Under the pieces are notes generated by a model. The model was not told the origin of the DNA. It worked only from the letters and a program-made list of their open reading frames with translations, and searched no databases. 64,000 bases of DNA from Thalassovita mediterranea (GTDB taxonomy: Bacteria > Pseudomonadota > Alphaproteobacteria > Caulobacterales > Hyphomonadaceae), in NCBI GenBank assembly GCA_019448215.1, contig CP080408.1, positions 2,976,001 to 3,040,000 on the forward strand, written 5' to 3'. This document shows positions 1 to 7,904 of this stretch, piece after piece. Position 1 is the first letter of the stretch, and every line of letters begins with the position of its first letter. Made by a program: the position numbers and the translations under genes.

Positions 1-1
1 A

Positions 2-1840
2 ACCTCGCTCACCGGGCGCTTCGAGAAGACGCCGCGCGGCGGCCGCGTTGTTCCGGCGAGCCGCAAGGACAAGCGTACCTTCCTCATCGACGGCACGGAC
101 GCCAAGGGCGCCGAGGATGGCGACCTCGTCACAGCCATGCCGAAGCCTGGCAGACCAAACGGTCCAGCCTTCGGCGTCGTGACAGAGATCATCGGGCGCA
201 TGGACGATCCGCGCGCAGCGTCCCTGCTCGCGATCCATGGCCATGATATCCCGGTCGAATTTCCAAACGACGTCCTCAACGAAGCCCAGACGATCAAACC
301 GCTGGACAGCCCACGCGAGGACCTGACCCACATCCCGCTGATCACGATCGACCCGCATGATGCGCGCGATCATGACGACGCGGTCTATGCCGAAAAGCTC
401 AAAGATGGCTGGAAGGTCATCGTCGCGATTGCTGACGTCGCGGCCTATGTGAGGCCCGGTACCGCTCTCGACCGCGAAGCACAGAAGCGCGGTAACTCGA
501 CCTATTTCCCGGACCGGGTCGTGCCGATGCTGCCTTTTGAGCTTTCGGCTGACGCCTGTTCCCTCGTCGACAATCAGGACCGCCCCTGTATGGCGGTCGA
601 AATGAAATTCGACAAATCAGGTACCAAACGCTCGCACCGCTTCATCCGCGGCACGATGCGCTCGCATGCCAAGCTTTCCTATGAGGAAGCGCAGGCCGCG
701 ATTGACGGAAAGAAAGGCGGCGAAGGCGAGAAGTGGCTGGAGCCGGTGCTGAAGCCACTCTGGGGCGCCTATGAGGCGCTTGGAGAGGCCCGAGCCCTGC
801 GTGCGCCGCTTGCGCTCGACCTGCCTGAGAAACGCGTTGAGATCAGTGAGGACGGCAAGGTTGCCGGCATAATCGAGAAAGAACGCTTCGACGCGCATAA
901 GCTGATCGAAGAATTCATGATCCAGGCCAACGTTGCGGCCGCAGAGACGCTGGAAAAGCTAGGCTCTCCCCTGCTCTACCGCGTTCACGATCAGCCTTCA
1001 GATTCAAAGCTCGCCGCCCTGTCTGACTTCCTTCAAACGCTGGATATCAAATGGCCACTCGGCGAGCGTCCGCAGACCCACCGCTTCAACCGGCTGCTGA
1101 ACGATCATGCCGAAGGTGAGCATGCCGGCACGATCTCCGAGATCGTCCTGCGCTCTCAGGCACAGGCCGTCTACTCGCCGGAGAATAATGGGCACTTCGG
1201 TCTCAACCTGACAAAGTATGCTCACTTCACCTCGCCGATCCGCCGCTACAGCGATCTGATCGTTCACCGGGCGCTGATCTCGTCGCTCGGAATGGGTGAG
1301 GATGGCCTGACCAAGGAAATGGCGGCCTCGCTGGAGGATATTGCCAGCCACCTCGTCGCAACCGAGCGCCGCTCCATGGCGGCAGAGCGCGAAGCCACGG
1401 ACCGTTATCTCGCCCTCTACCTCGCAGACAAGGTCGGCGCAGAATTCGAAGGCCGAATCACGGGAGTCACGCCTGCGGGCCTGTTCATCCGACTGGGCAG
1501 CACGGGCGCAGACGGCTTCTCGCCGATTTCGAAGCTCTCCGACGACTATTGGGTGCACGATGAAGGGGCGATGGCCCTCATCGCGCGCGGATCCGGCAAA
1601 CGCTTCGAGATGGGTCAGGTCGTGACGGTAGAACTTGCTGAGGTGACGCCGCTACAAGGCGGCCTCCTGCTCAAGGTGCTGTCTCCTCCGCGTCCCAGAA
1701 AGCCCGGAGAAAAGCCGCCCTCCTCGCGCGGGGGCAGGTCTGGTCCGCCGGGCCGCTCGCGTGGCAAGATGTCCAAAGCGCGCAAAAAGACGCGACAGAA
1801 AGCCTCCCGTAAAAAGGGAGCCAAGGGAGGAAAGAGCTGA
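2..1840 (+). CDS. rnr: Ribonuclease R, 5' end outside window
   Basis: This is a processive 3'-5' exoribonuclease of the RNB family, acting on structured RNA in the cytoplasm. The reading frame is open from the first bases of the window, so the N-terminus is missing; 612 residues remain. The visible part starts in the cold-shock-like domain. It then has the RNB catalytic motif (IDPHDARDHDD, near bases 350-380) with the clustered metal-binding aspartates, and an S1 RNA-binding domain (about bases 1440-1690). It ends in a Lys/Arg-rich tail typical of RNase R. The stop overlaps the ATG of the Nudix gene (TGATG), so the two are translationally coupled. In many alphaproteobacteria rnr follows topA, which would lie just upstream of the window. 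Confidence 0.95.
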   Translation, partial: TSLTGRFEKTPRGGRVVPASRKDKRTFLIDGTDAKGAEDGDLVTAMPKPGRPNGPAFGVVTEIIGRMDDPRAASLLAIHGHDIPVEFPNDVLNEAQTIKPLDSPREDLTHIPLITIDPHDARDHDDAVYAEKLKDGWKVIVAIADVAAYVRPGTALDREAQKRGNSTYFPDRVVPMLPFELSADACSLVDNQDRPCMAVEMKFDKSGTKRSHRFIRGTMRSHAKLSYEEAQAAIDGKKGGEGEKWLEPVLKPLWGAYEALGEARALRAPLALDLPEKRVEISEDGKVAGIIEKERFDAHKLIEEFMIQANVAAAETLEKLGSPLLYRVHDQPSDSKLAALSDFLQTLDIKWPLGERPQTHRFNRLLNDHAEGEHAGTISEIVLRSQAQAVYSPENNGHFGLNLTKYAHFTSPIRRYSDLIVHRALISSLGMGEDGLTKEMAASLEDIASHLVATERRSMAAEREATDRYLALYLADKVGAEFEGRITGVTPAGLFIRLGSTGADGFSPISKLSDDYWVHDEGAMALIARGSGKRFEMGQVVTVELAEVTPLQGGLLLKVLSPPRPRKPGEKPPSSRGGRSGPPGRSRGKMSKARKKTRQKASRKKGAKGGKS

Positions 1841-2568
1841 TGGCCGGAAAACTCGGCACAGCCTTCGACAAGGAAGGGGACGGCGACGTCATCCAGACGG
1901 ACCGTCCAACGCCCCGCCCCAAGGACGCCGCAACGCTCATTCTCGTGCGGCGCGATCAGGCACAGCCGCGACTGCTTATGGGCAAGCGCTCTGGCAAGCA
2001 CACTTTCATGCCGGACAAATACGTCTTTCCGGGCGGCCGCGTGGATACCGCAGATGGGCGTGTCCCTTCGCTCAGCGAATTGCGGGAAACCGAACACCAG
2101 AAAGTGGCGCACAAGACGCGCCGTAAGCCACGCGCGTTTGGCCTGACCGCGATCCGCGAGACCTTTGAGGAGACCGGCCTGATCGTCGGGCGCGCCAGTG
2201 ACTTTCCCGGCCAGCCTGCAAGCGACTGGCAGAAATACGCTGAACAAGGCGCAGCACCCTGTCTTCGGGGCTTTACCATGATCGGGCGCGCAATCACCCC
2301 GCCCTATCGGCCGAAACGCTTCGATGCGCGCTTCTTCATGGCAGAGGCCGAAGATGTCCTCATTGATGAGCGACCCGCTGTAGACGGTGCTGAGCTGCAT
2401 GACCTTCAATGGGTGACCCTCTCGGATGCCCTTGCGCTCGATTTGCCGAACGTCACACGCTTCATGCTGGGTGAAATCGGTGAGCGCCTGAAGCAGAAGG
2501 ATGTGAGCGAATTGCGCCCGCCATTCCTTCGCTGGACAGCCGGTGGCCACTCACAGGATCGTATCTGA
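1840..2568 (+). CDS. Nudix hydrolase
   Basis: A 242-residue Nudix-fold hydrolase, a family that cleaves nucleoside diphosphates linked to another group. The C-terminal half of the Nudix box is plain (REtFEETG, residues 106-113, with the metal-binding glutamates). The preceding Gly-rich part (FPGGRVD, about 63-69) is separated from it by an insertion of roughly 30 residues, as in the group that includes mammalian NUDT19-like and many alphaproteobacterial proteins. The start overlaps the rnr stop and the gene sits between rnr and rpmG. The substrate cannot be told from sequence; acyl-CoA or a sugar nucleotide would be plausible. Confidence 0.85.
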   Translation: MAGKLGTAFDKEGDGDVIQTDRPTPRPKDAATLILVRRDQAQPRLLMGKRSGKHTFMPDKYVFPGGRVDTADGRVPSLSELRETEHQKVAHKTRRKPRAFGLTAIRETFEETGLIVGRASDFPGQPASDWQKYAEQGAAPCLRGFTMIGRAITPPYRPKRFDARFFMAEAEDVLIDERPAVDGAELHDLQWVTLSDALALDLPNVTRFMLGEIGERLKQKDVSELRPPFLRWTAGGHSQDRI

Positions 2569-2670
2569 CGGAATGGGTGGCATAGCCTGCGGACAGGCGC
2601 TTGACTTTACACGGCCACCCCTCCATTAAGCGCCCTTCGATTTCTCAGAACACTCGCGAGAGCAACCGTC

Positions 2671-2838
2671 ATGGCAAAGCCGACAACCATCAAGATTCGC
2701 CTGAACTCGACTGCCGGGACGGGTTTTTTCTACGTCACGAAAAAGAACCCGCGCAACATCACCGAGAAAATGGTGATGCGGAAGTACGATCCAGTTGCGA
2801 AGAAGCACGTCGAATTCAAGGAAGGCAAGATCAAGTAG
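2671..2838 (+). CDS. rpmG: 50S ribosomal protein L33
   Basis: A 55-residue L33 protein of the large ribosomal subunit. It begins [11 protein letters not shown] and ends in [10 protein letters not shown], with the conserved [10 protein letters not shown] segment in the middle. It has the length usual for proteobacterial L33. This form lacks the CxxC zinc pairs found in some L33 paralogues, so it is the zinc-independent type. It stands alone, about 100 bases after the Nudix gene, and is followed at once by a strong intrinsic terminator. Confidence 0.95.
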   Translation: MAKPTTIKIRLNSTAGTGFFYVTKKNPRNITEKMVMRKYDPVAKKHVEFKEGKIK

Positions 2839-2865
2839 GATCTTCCTGAAAGCGAATTCTGAACG

Positions 2866-2892
2866 AGCCGGGCCAAGCGTCCGGCTTTTTCT
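2866..2892 (+). terminator. Intrinsic terminator after rpmG
   Basis: A perfect 6-bp stem (AGCCGG at 2866-2871 with CCGGCT at 2881-2886) is followed by a T-rich run (TTTTTCTTTTTT). It lies 27 bases after the rpmG stop and separates it from the universal stress protein gene. Confidence 0.85.
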
Positions 2893-2956
2893 TTTTTGCG
2901 CTACGTAATTGCGCTTATGGACCCTCTGCCCGTCTCAGTTGTTATCTAACTAAAGA

Positions 2957-2964
2957 CAGGAGGT
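2957..2964 (+). promoter_or_regulatory. Strong Shine-Dalgarno of the usp gene
   Basis: CAGGAGGT lies five bases before the ATG at 2970 and is nearly the full anti-16S complement. It is the strongest ribosome binding site noticed in this part of the window. Confidence 0.7.
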
Positions 2965-2969
2965 GTCCT

Positions 2970-3434
2970 ATGGCTCTCGAATTCAACAAGGTTGTCGCCG
3001 TCATCGACATCGATGACGATCTCGCACCGATGATCATGAAAACCGCTGCGTCGCTGACGGCCTCGTCTGGCGAGCTACATGCCATCGACTCAAACCCGTT
3101 CATCACGACCTTTGAGTCCCCCTATGCGGCGGGTGCGATCGAAGCTGATGCGAAAGCCCATCAGGCCGACGCAGACAGACGTCAGGAGGCGATGGAAGCC
3201 CTTACCGCCACACACTCTCCGAACGCAACCGTCGCTGTCCTCGACGGCGATCCATCACGTGATGCCGCAAGCTATGCGAAGAAGATCGATGCCGACTTGA
3301 TCGTTATCGGATCGCATCAGAAGACATGGTGGAAGCGCCTGCTCTTGGGCTCAGAGAGCTCTGACATGCTTCGTGAAGCCCCTTGCGCAGTTTTTGTGGT
3401 GACAGAGGCCTATACGAAGCGCCTTGGCGCTTAA
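2970..3434 (+). CDS. Universal stress protein, UspA family
   Basis: A 154-residue single-domain Usp protein, expected to be a cytoplasmic homodimer with a stress-survival role. The C-terminal nucleotide-loop region is recognisable (VIGSH at 112-116, then LLLGSES at 125-131 and the hydrophobic last strand AVFVV). The second glycine of the usual GxxG part is replaced (SHQK), so ATP binding is uncertain. A strong ribosome binding site (AGGAGGT, 2958-2964) precedes the ATG. It is a monocistronic gene between the rpmG terminator and the convergent pleD. Confidence 0.88.
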   Translation: MALEFNKVVAVIDIDDDLAPMIMKTAASLTASSGELHAIDSNPFITTFESPYAAGAIEADAKAHQADADRRQEAMEALTATHSPNATVAVLDGDPSRDAASYAKKIDADLIVIGSHQKTWWKRLLLGSESSDMLREAPCAVFVVTEAYTKRLGA

Positions 3435-3455
3435 CAGCGCTTCTGGCGCCGCAGC

Positions 3456-4826
3456 TTAGGCTGCGAGGCTCTTGACCTGGTTTCGGCCTGCCGATTTCGC
3501 CTTGTAGAGTGCGTCATCGGCGCGGCGAAGCATGTCCGCAATCGTATCTTCGTCGCCTTGGAACGTCGCGACGCCGGCACTCACAGTCACCTCGAGTGCA
3601 CTCGAGCTGCGCGTACCACCATCAAATGTTTCGGCTGCAATTGCACGGCGGATACGTTCTGCAGCTGAACAGGCGAGATCACCGCCCGTCTCCGGCATTA
3701 TGACGAGGAATTCCTCTCCGCCCGGACGGCAGACAATATCCTTCGGCCGGACGTTCGCCATGATACGCTCGGCAAACTCCTTCAGCACGCGGTCACCCGC
3801 TTCATGCCCGAAGACGTCATTCACTTTCTTGAAGTGGTCGATATCAACCGACACGACCGATAGCGGCGTACCGCCCATGGAAGACCGCTTCATCCAGAGG
3901 CTCAGCTGATTGTTCATATAGCGACGATTATAGAGACCGGTCAGCTGGTCGATGACCGAAAGTTCCAGACCCCGGTCAACACGGTTGCGCAGGATCTCGA
4001 CATAACGCGACCGGCGCGTCTGCGTCCGGATGCGCGCGAGCAGCTCTTCCACAGCGAGTGGCTGCTGAATGACGTCGCTTGCGCCAAGCTCCAGCGCCCT
4101 GCCCGCCAGATCCAGATCGCGCTCGTCGACATTGACGATGATCGAAAGCGCGCGGGTCGCATCATTCGTTCGCAGGTGTGCGCAAAGGCGAAGCGGATCA
4201 TAGGCCTGATTGCTGAGACCAAGCAGCACGATGTCGAGCTTCTCGTTCTGTGACTGCTTCAGGCTTTCGGCTTCTTCCAGCGTAAAGACGCGGTGGCCAG
4301 CCTTCTCGAGCGGCTCCCGCATGCGTTTCACATTGTAGGGGTTCGTATCGACCACCAGAATGTTGACGTGCCGGTTCAGGGTCGATGTCTCGTCTTCGCT
4401 GAACGCGCCAATCTTGACGCCGCTCGCCTCACGGTGGCGAAGCTCTGTCGTCACCGCATTATAGCGCAGCAACGCATTAAGCCGCGACATGAGGGCAAAA
4501 TCATCCACCGGCTTGGTCAGGAAGTCGTCAGCCCCGGCGTCCAGCCCGCGCACGCGGTCAGCGGTCTCGCTCAGCGCCGTAAGCATTACGACTGGTATGT
4601 GCGCCGTTTCCGCTGATGCCTTCAGCTGACGGCAAACCTCATAGCCATCCATGCCCGGCATCATGACATCCAGCAGGATGATCTCCGGCGCAGAACTATG
4701 GGCCACCTCGAGCGCCTGCGGCCCATTCTCCGCCAACAGCACCGAATAATACTTTGCTTCCAGCTTTGCCTGCATCAGGCGCCGGTTCGCGAGTATATCG
4801 TCTACGACAAGGATACGTGCGCTCAT
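3456..4826 (-). CDS. pleD: PleD response regulator / diguanylate cyclase
   Basis: A 456-residue REC-REC-GGDEF protein that makes cyclic di-GMP when phosphorylated and, in Caulobacter, drives the swarmer-to-stalked transition. The first receiver has the phospho-acceptor Asp53 (LLDVMMPGMDG). The second receiver (about 153-270) is degenerate, with Gly203 where the Asp would be, as expected of an adaptor receiver used in dimerisation. The cyclase has GGEEF at 369-373, and an inhibitory I-site RPKD at 360-363 in the same spacing as Caulobacter PleD. The ATG overlaps the divK stop by four bases, so divK-pleD is one operon. Confidence 0.96.
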   Translation of the reverse strand: MSARILVVDDILANRRLMQAKLEAKYYSVLLAENGPQALEVAHSSAPEIILLDVMMPGMDGYEVCRQLKASAETAHIPVVMLTALSETADRVRGLDAGADDFLTKPVDDFALMSRLNALLRYNAVTTELRHREASGVKIGAFSEDETSTLNRHVNILVVDTNPYNVKRMREPLEKAGHRVFTLEEAESLKQSQNEKLDIVLLGLSNQAYDPLRLCAHLRTNDATRALSIIVNVDERDLDLAGRALELGASDVIQQPLAVEELLARIRTQTRRSRYVEILRNRVDRGLELSVIDQLTGLYNRRYMNNQLSLWMKRSSMGGTPLSVVSVDIDHFKKVNDVFGHEAGDRVLKEFAERIMANVRPKDIVCRPGGEEFLVIMPETGGDLACSAAERIRRAIAAETFDGGTRSSSALEVTVSAGVATFQGDEDTIADMLRRADDALYKAKSAGRNQVKSLAA

Positions 4827-5212
4827 GCCGCCTGCCTGTCTGAAATCAGACTATCAACTGTGGAACGGAATGAACGCATCTGGATTGGCTTGGAGAGGTA
4901 GGCCTCACAGCCTGCCTCCCGCACCAGCTTCTCATCAGCACGCATGGCGAAGGCCGTGACTGCGAGCACCGGAATGGAGGCGATTGTCTCGTCATCCTTG
5001 ATCCAGCGGGTGATATCGAGGCCAGAAACGTCTGGCAGCTGGATATCCATGACGATCAGGGCGGGTTTGTGCTCACGGGCCAGCTCGACCGCGCGCGCGC
5101 CGTCGCGGCATTGCAGCGTGTCATACCCAAAGGCATCAAGCAGGTCACAGAACAGGCGCATGTTCAGTTCGTTGTCTTCAACAACGAGTACTTTTTTGCG
5201 TGCGCCGCTCAT
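4823..5212 (-). CDS. divK: Cell-division single-domain response regulator DivK
   Basis: A receiver-only protein of about 129 residues with no output domain. The phospho-acceptor lies in the segment IVMDIQLPDVSG, and the VVEDNELNM start and TAFAM segment match DivK of Caulobacter. In that organism DivK is phosphorylated by DivJ and PleC and controls the CckA-CtrA pathway and PleD. Two adjacent ATGs exist (5215 and 5212); I chose 5212 because GGGGA sits at a better distance from it. It is the first gene of the divK-pleD operon and is divergent from dinB. Confidence 0.95.
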   Translation of the reverse strand: MSGARKKVLVVEDNELNMRLFCDLLDAFGYDTLQCRDGARAVELAREHKPALIVMDIQLPDVSGLDITRWIKDDETIASIPVLAVTAFAMRADEKLVREAGCEAYLSKPIQMRSFRSTVDSLISDRQAA

Positions 5213-5276
5213 CATGTCCCCGTCTAGTCCCCCAAAACTGAATAATTCCTCAAGGGCATACCTACCCATAAGAGTC

Positions 5277-5292
5277 TTAATCTATGTTTTAA
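5277..5292. promoter_or_regulatory. CtrA-like half sites and GANTC site upstream of divK
   Basis: Two TTAA half sites lie at 5277-5280 and 5289-5292 with an 8-base spacer. The CtrA consensus is TTAA-N7-TTAA, so spacing is off by one. A GANTC methylation site (GAGTC) is at 5272-5276. The pair lies about 65 bases upstream of the divK start, where a promoter is expected. Confidence 0.35.
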
Positions 5293-5321
5293 TTCGTCGT
5301 GTGAACTTGCCTGACGAACAA

Positions 5322-5336
5322 GAACATGAGAAGAAC
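5322..5336 (+). promoter_or_regulatory. LexA-type SOS box at dinB
   Basis: GAAC (5322-5325), seven bases, GAAC (5333-5336) is the reverse complement of GTTC-N7-GTTC, the LexA operator of alphaproteobacteria. It ends four bases before the chosen dinB ATG at 5341, so bound LexA would block early elongation or the promoter. A further GAAC lies upstream at 5303-5306. Confidence 0.55.
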
Positions 5337-5340
5337 ATCC

Positions 5341-6621
5341 ATGGCGTCGCTTTGCCGTGACTGTTCAGCAGTCCATTCCGAAAAAATCGTGAAGTGTCCG
5401 TCCTGTAGCAGCGACCGGATCATTTTCCATGACCGGTTGGATGAGCTTTGCGTCGCGCATATCGACTGCGACGCTTTCTACGCCGCTATAGAAAAAAGGG
5501 ATAATCCGGAGATAAGGAATCGCCCCGTCATTGTCGGCGGCGGGCAGCGCGGCGTCGTCGCGACCTGCTGCTATATTGCCCGCCTCGACGGTGTCCGCTC
5601 GGCAATGCCAATGTTCAAGGCGCTCAAGGCCTGCCCGAATGCCGTCGTCGTTCGCCCTGACTTCCGTAAATATTCTGCCGTCTCGCGTGAGATCAGGCAG
5701 AAGCTCGAAGCCCTAAGCCCCATGGTACAGATGGTGAGCATTGATGAAGGCTATATCGACCTGTCAGGCACCAAGCGGCTTCACTCGCATTTGCCGGCCG
5801 CCCTGCTCGCTACGTTTGCCCGCGATATCGAACGGGACCTGAAGATCACTATCTCGATCGGCCTGTCGGAGAATCGCTTTCTCGCAAAGATGGCGAGCGA
5901 GATGGACAAGCCGCGCGGTTTCGCAGCCTTCTCCCGCTCTGACGCCAAAGGCGTTCTCGGCCCCATGCCAGTGAGCGCCATTCACGGGGTCGGACCGGCT
6001 TTTGCGTCACGTCTGTCGAAAGACGGCCTGAACCTGATCAGCGACGTTCAGCGCAAAGACCGCGCCGACATGATGCGCAAATATGGCGAAAGCGGCCAGC
6101 ACCTTTGGGACCGGGCCCACGGCATAGACCATCGACGGGTTACCCCTGACCGCGAGAGGAAATCTGTCTCCTCAGAACGCACCTTCAATAGCGATATCTC
6201 TGACCCGCAGATCCTCGACGACCGCCTGTGGTCGGTCTGCGAGGAAACAGCGACCCGCGCCAAGGCTCACGGCGTGGCAGGCTATGTCGTGACACTGAAA
6301 CTCAAGACCAAGACATTCCGCAGCCTGACGCGCAGCGTGACACTGTCGGAGCCGACGCAGCTTGCGCAGACGCTGTTCCGGGTCTCCCGCCCGCTGCTGC
6401 AGCGAGAGACTGCGGGAACGACGGCCTACCGGCTGATCGGCATCGGCATTTCTGATCTGCATCCTGCGGGCCACGACCAGGTTGATCTGGTCGACCCGGG
6501 CGTCGCCAAACGCGCCGCTGCAGAGCGCGCGATGGACAAGGCGCGCGGCAAATTCGGGGATCAGGCCGTGCAGACAGGACGCGCCATGCGGCTGGAGCGA
6601 CGAAAAAACACGCCCGACTGA
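5341..6621 (+). CDS. dinB: DNA polymerase IV with N-terminal zinc ribbon
   Basis: A Y-family translesion polymerase of about 426 residues. The palm motifs are present: HIDCDAFYA, with the first metal-binding Asp, and SIDEGYIDLS with the Asp-Glu pair. These are followed by thumb (HhH, IHGVGPAFA) and little-finger regions. Before the catalytic core there is a short CxxC...CxxC zinc-ribbon extension (CRDC, then CPSC) typical of alphaproteobacterial DinB. An upstream in-frame ATG at 5326 lies inside the SOS box, so the ATG at 5341 (MASLCRDC) is preferred. The C-terminus carries no obvious clamp-binding QxxLF peptide. Confidence 0.93.
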   Translation: MASLCRDCSAVHSEKIVKCPSCSSDRIIFHDRLDELCVAHIDCDAFYAAIEKRDNPEIRNRPVIVGGGQRGVVATCCYIARLDGVRSAMPMFKALKACPNAVVVRPDFRKYSAVSREIRQKLEALSPMVQMVSIDEGYIDLSGTKRLHSHLPAALLATFARDIERDLKITISIGLSENRFLAKMASEMDKPRGFAAFSRSDAKGVLGPMPVSAIHGVGPAFASRLSKDGLNLISDVQRKDRADMMRKYGESGQHLWDRAHGIDHRRVTPDRERKSVSSERTFNSDISDPQILDDRLWSVCEETATRAKAHGVAGYVVTLKLKTKTFRSLTRSVTLSEPTQLAQTLFRVSRPLLQRETAGTTAYRLIGIGISDLHPAGHDQVDLVDPGVAKRAAAERAMDKARGKFGDQAVQTGRAMRLERRKNTPD

Positions 6622-6693
6622 ACCTCGCCTTGCCCGGTGCCAAGGCATATGTCTAAGAGGGTCACGCGTATCAACTACCGGAGTCGCCCATCC

Positions 6694-7155
6694 ATGAGCA
6701 CACCTGAAGCCCGCCTGATCAATCTCGGCATCACGCTACCAGAGCCCATGAAGGCGGTCGCCAACTATGTGCCCTTCGTCATCTCCGGCCAGCATCTCTT
6801 TGTCTCTGGTCAGGTTAGCTCCACCCCGGATGGCCTTGTAACCGGCCGTCTTGGAGAAACCATGGACCTGCCCGCCGGTCAGGAAGCCGCACGCCGCTGC
6901 GGCATCAACCTGCTGGCGCAATGCAAGGCTGCGCTGGGCGATTTGTCGAAGGTTTCCCGCGTGGTGAAGCTTGGCGGCTTCGTAAACTCGCACCCGCTCT
7001 TCACGGACATCCCGCAGGTTATCAATGGTTGCTCTGACCTCATGGTCGATGTGTTTGGTGACGCGGGGCGCCATGCGCGTTCTGCAGTGGCTTGTCCGAC
7101 CCTGCCCCTCGGCGTTGCCGTGGAAATCGACGGGATTTTTGAAATTACAAACTGA
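6694..7155 (+). CDS. RidA/YjgF-like protein
   Basis: A 153-residue protein of the RidA superfamily, in the subgroup with an N-terminal PEARLINLGI segment (often annotated as a translation initiation inhibitor homologue). True RidA deaminates reactive enamine and imine intermediates; the substrate of this subgroup is not established. The start at 6694 has CCGGAG about 11 bases upstream; longer in-frame starts begin in non-conserved sequence. The stop overlaps the ribosome binding site of the following GDPD gene. Confidence 0.85.
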   Translation: MSTPEARLINLGITLPEPMKAVANYVPFVISGQHLFVSGQVSSTPDGLVTGRLGETMDLPAGQEAARRCGINLLAQCKAALGDLSKVSRVVKLGGFVNSHPLFTDIPQVINGCSDLMVDVFGDAGRHARSAVACPTLPLGVAVEIDGIFEITN

Positions 7156-7163
7156 GGACCGAT

Positions 7164-7889
7164 TTGGCCGAACGATTCAATCTGCTCGACTACAACTATG
7201 CCCATCGCGGACTTTGGTCCGCAGACACGTATCCAGAGAACAGCCTTGAGGCGATCCTGGCTGCAGGGGGCGGTGGAATAGGCTGTGAGATAGATGTTCG
7301 CCCGGCGGCCTGCGGCACGCCCGTCGTTTTCCACGACTCAATACTGAAGCGGATGACCGAGGCTGAAGGGCTTGTCGCAAACCATTCAGCTGAAGAGCTC
7401 ACCAAGCTAACCCTGAAGGGCAATGGCACATTCGCGACGCTGGATCAGGTTCTCGATGCCTGGACCGCGGACACCCCGCTCCTCATCGAGATGAAGATTG
7501 ATGGCGAAACTGACGCTGAAGGATTTGCGGCGCTCGTCGCAGAACGTGTCGAGGCATTTGACGGCCCCGCCGCCCTCATGAGTTTCAGCCGCCGCGCTGT
7601 CTCTGCAATCCCGCCCAGCATCATGAAGGGCGCCCTTATCCTGCCGAGCCGCATGTCGCAGGACATCACGCTTCAGGCGCTCGTCAGCACATCTGCCGCC
7701 CTCATGCCTGACTACATCGCCGCCCACTGGTCAGACGCACGCGAGGCCCAGACGACGGCGACCGACTACGGCCTGCCCTTGGTCGTCTGGACAGTCGACA
7801 CAGCCGAACGCGCACAAGAGCTGAAATCGCTGCCCATCGCGCAGATCTTTGAAGGCTTCGATCCCGCCTTTGTCAGGCCGGAGGCGTGA
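7164..7889 (+). CDS. Glycerophosphodiester phosphodiesterase family protein
   Basis: A 241-residue GDPD TIM-barrel protein, which would hydrolyse glycerophosphodiesters to glycerol-3-phosphate and an alcohol. The family signature is complete: HR at 14-15, EN at 25-26, ExD at 42-44 and HD at 57-58. No signal peptide is seen, so it is cytoplasmic. The start is a TTG with GAGG seven bases upstream; no better start exists before the conserved HR. It lies eight bases after the RidA-like gene and fifteen before the FemAB-like gene. Confidence 0.88.
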   Translation: MAERFNLLDYNYAHRGLWSADTYPENSLEAILAAGGGGIGCEIDVRPAACGTPVVFHDSILKRMTEAEGLVANHSAEELTKLTLKGNGTFATLDQVLDAWTADTPLLIEMKIDGETDAEGFAALVAERVEAFDGPAALMSFSRRAVSAIPPSIMKGALILPSRMSQDITLQALVSTSAALMPDYIAAHWSDAREAQTTATDYGLPLVVWTVDTAERAQELKSLPIAQIFEGFDPAFVRPEA

Positions 7890-7904
7890 GCTAGATTCCG
7901 CTCC

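Noticed and set aside
1615-2550. Open frame on the - strand of 311 codons under rnr and the Nudix gene
   Set aside because: Covers two real + strand genes and their overlap; residue composition is typical of a shadow frame.
3450-3465. CGCAGC/GCTGCG hairpin between usp and pleD as a terminator
   Set aside because: Short stem overlapping the pleD stop with no T-run on either strand.
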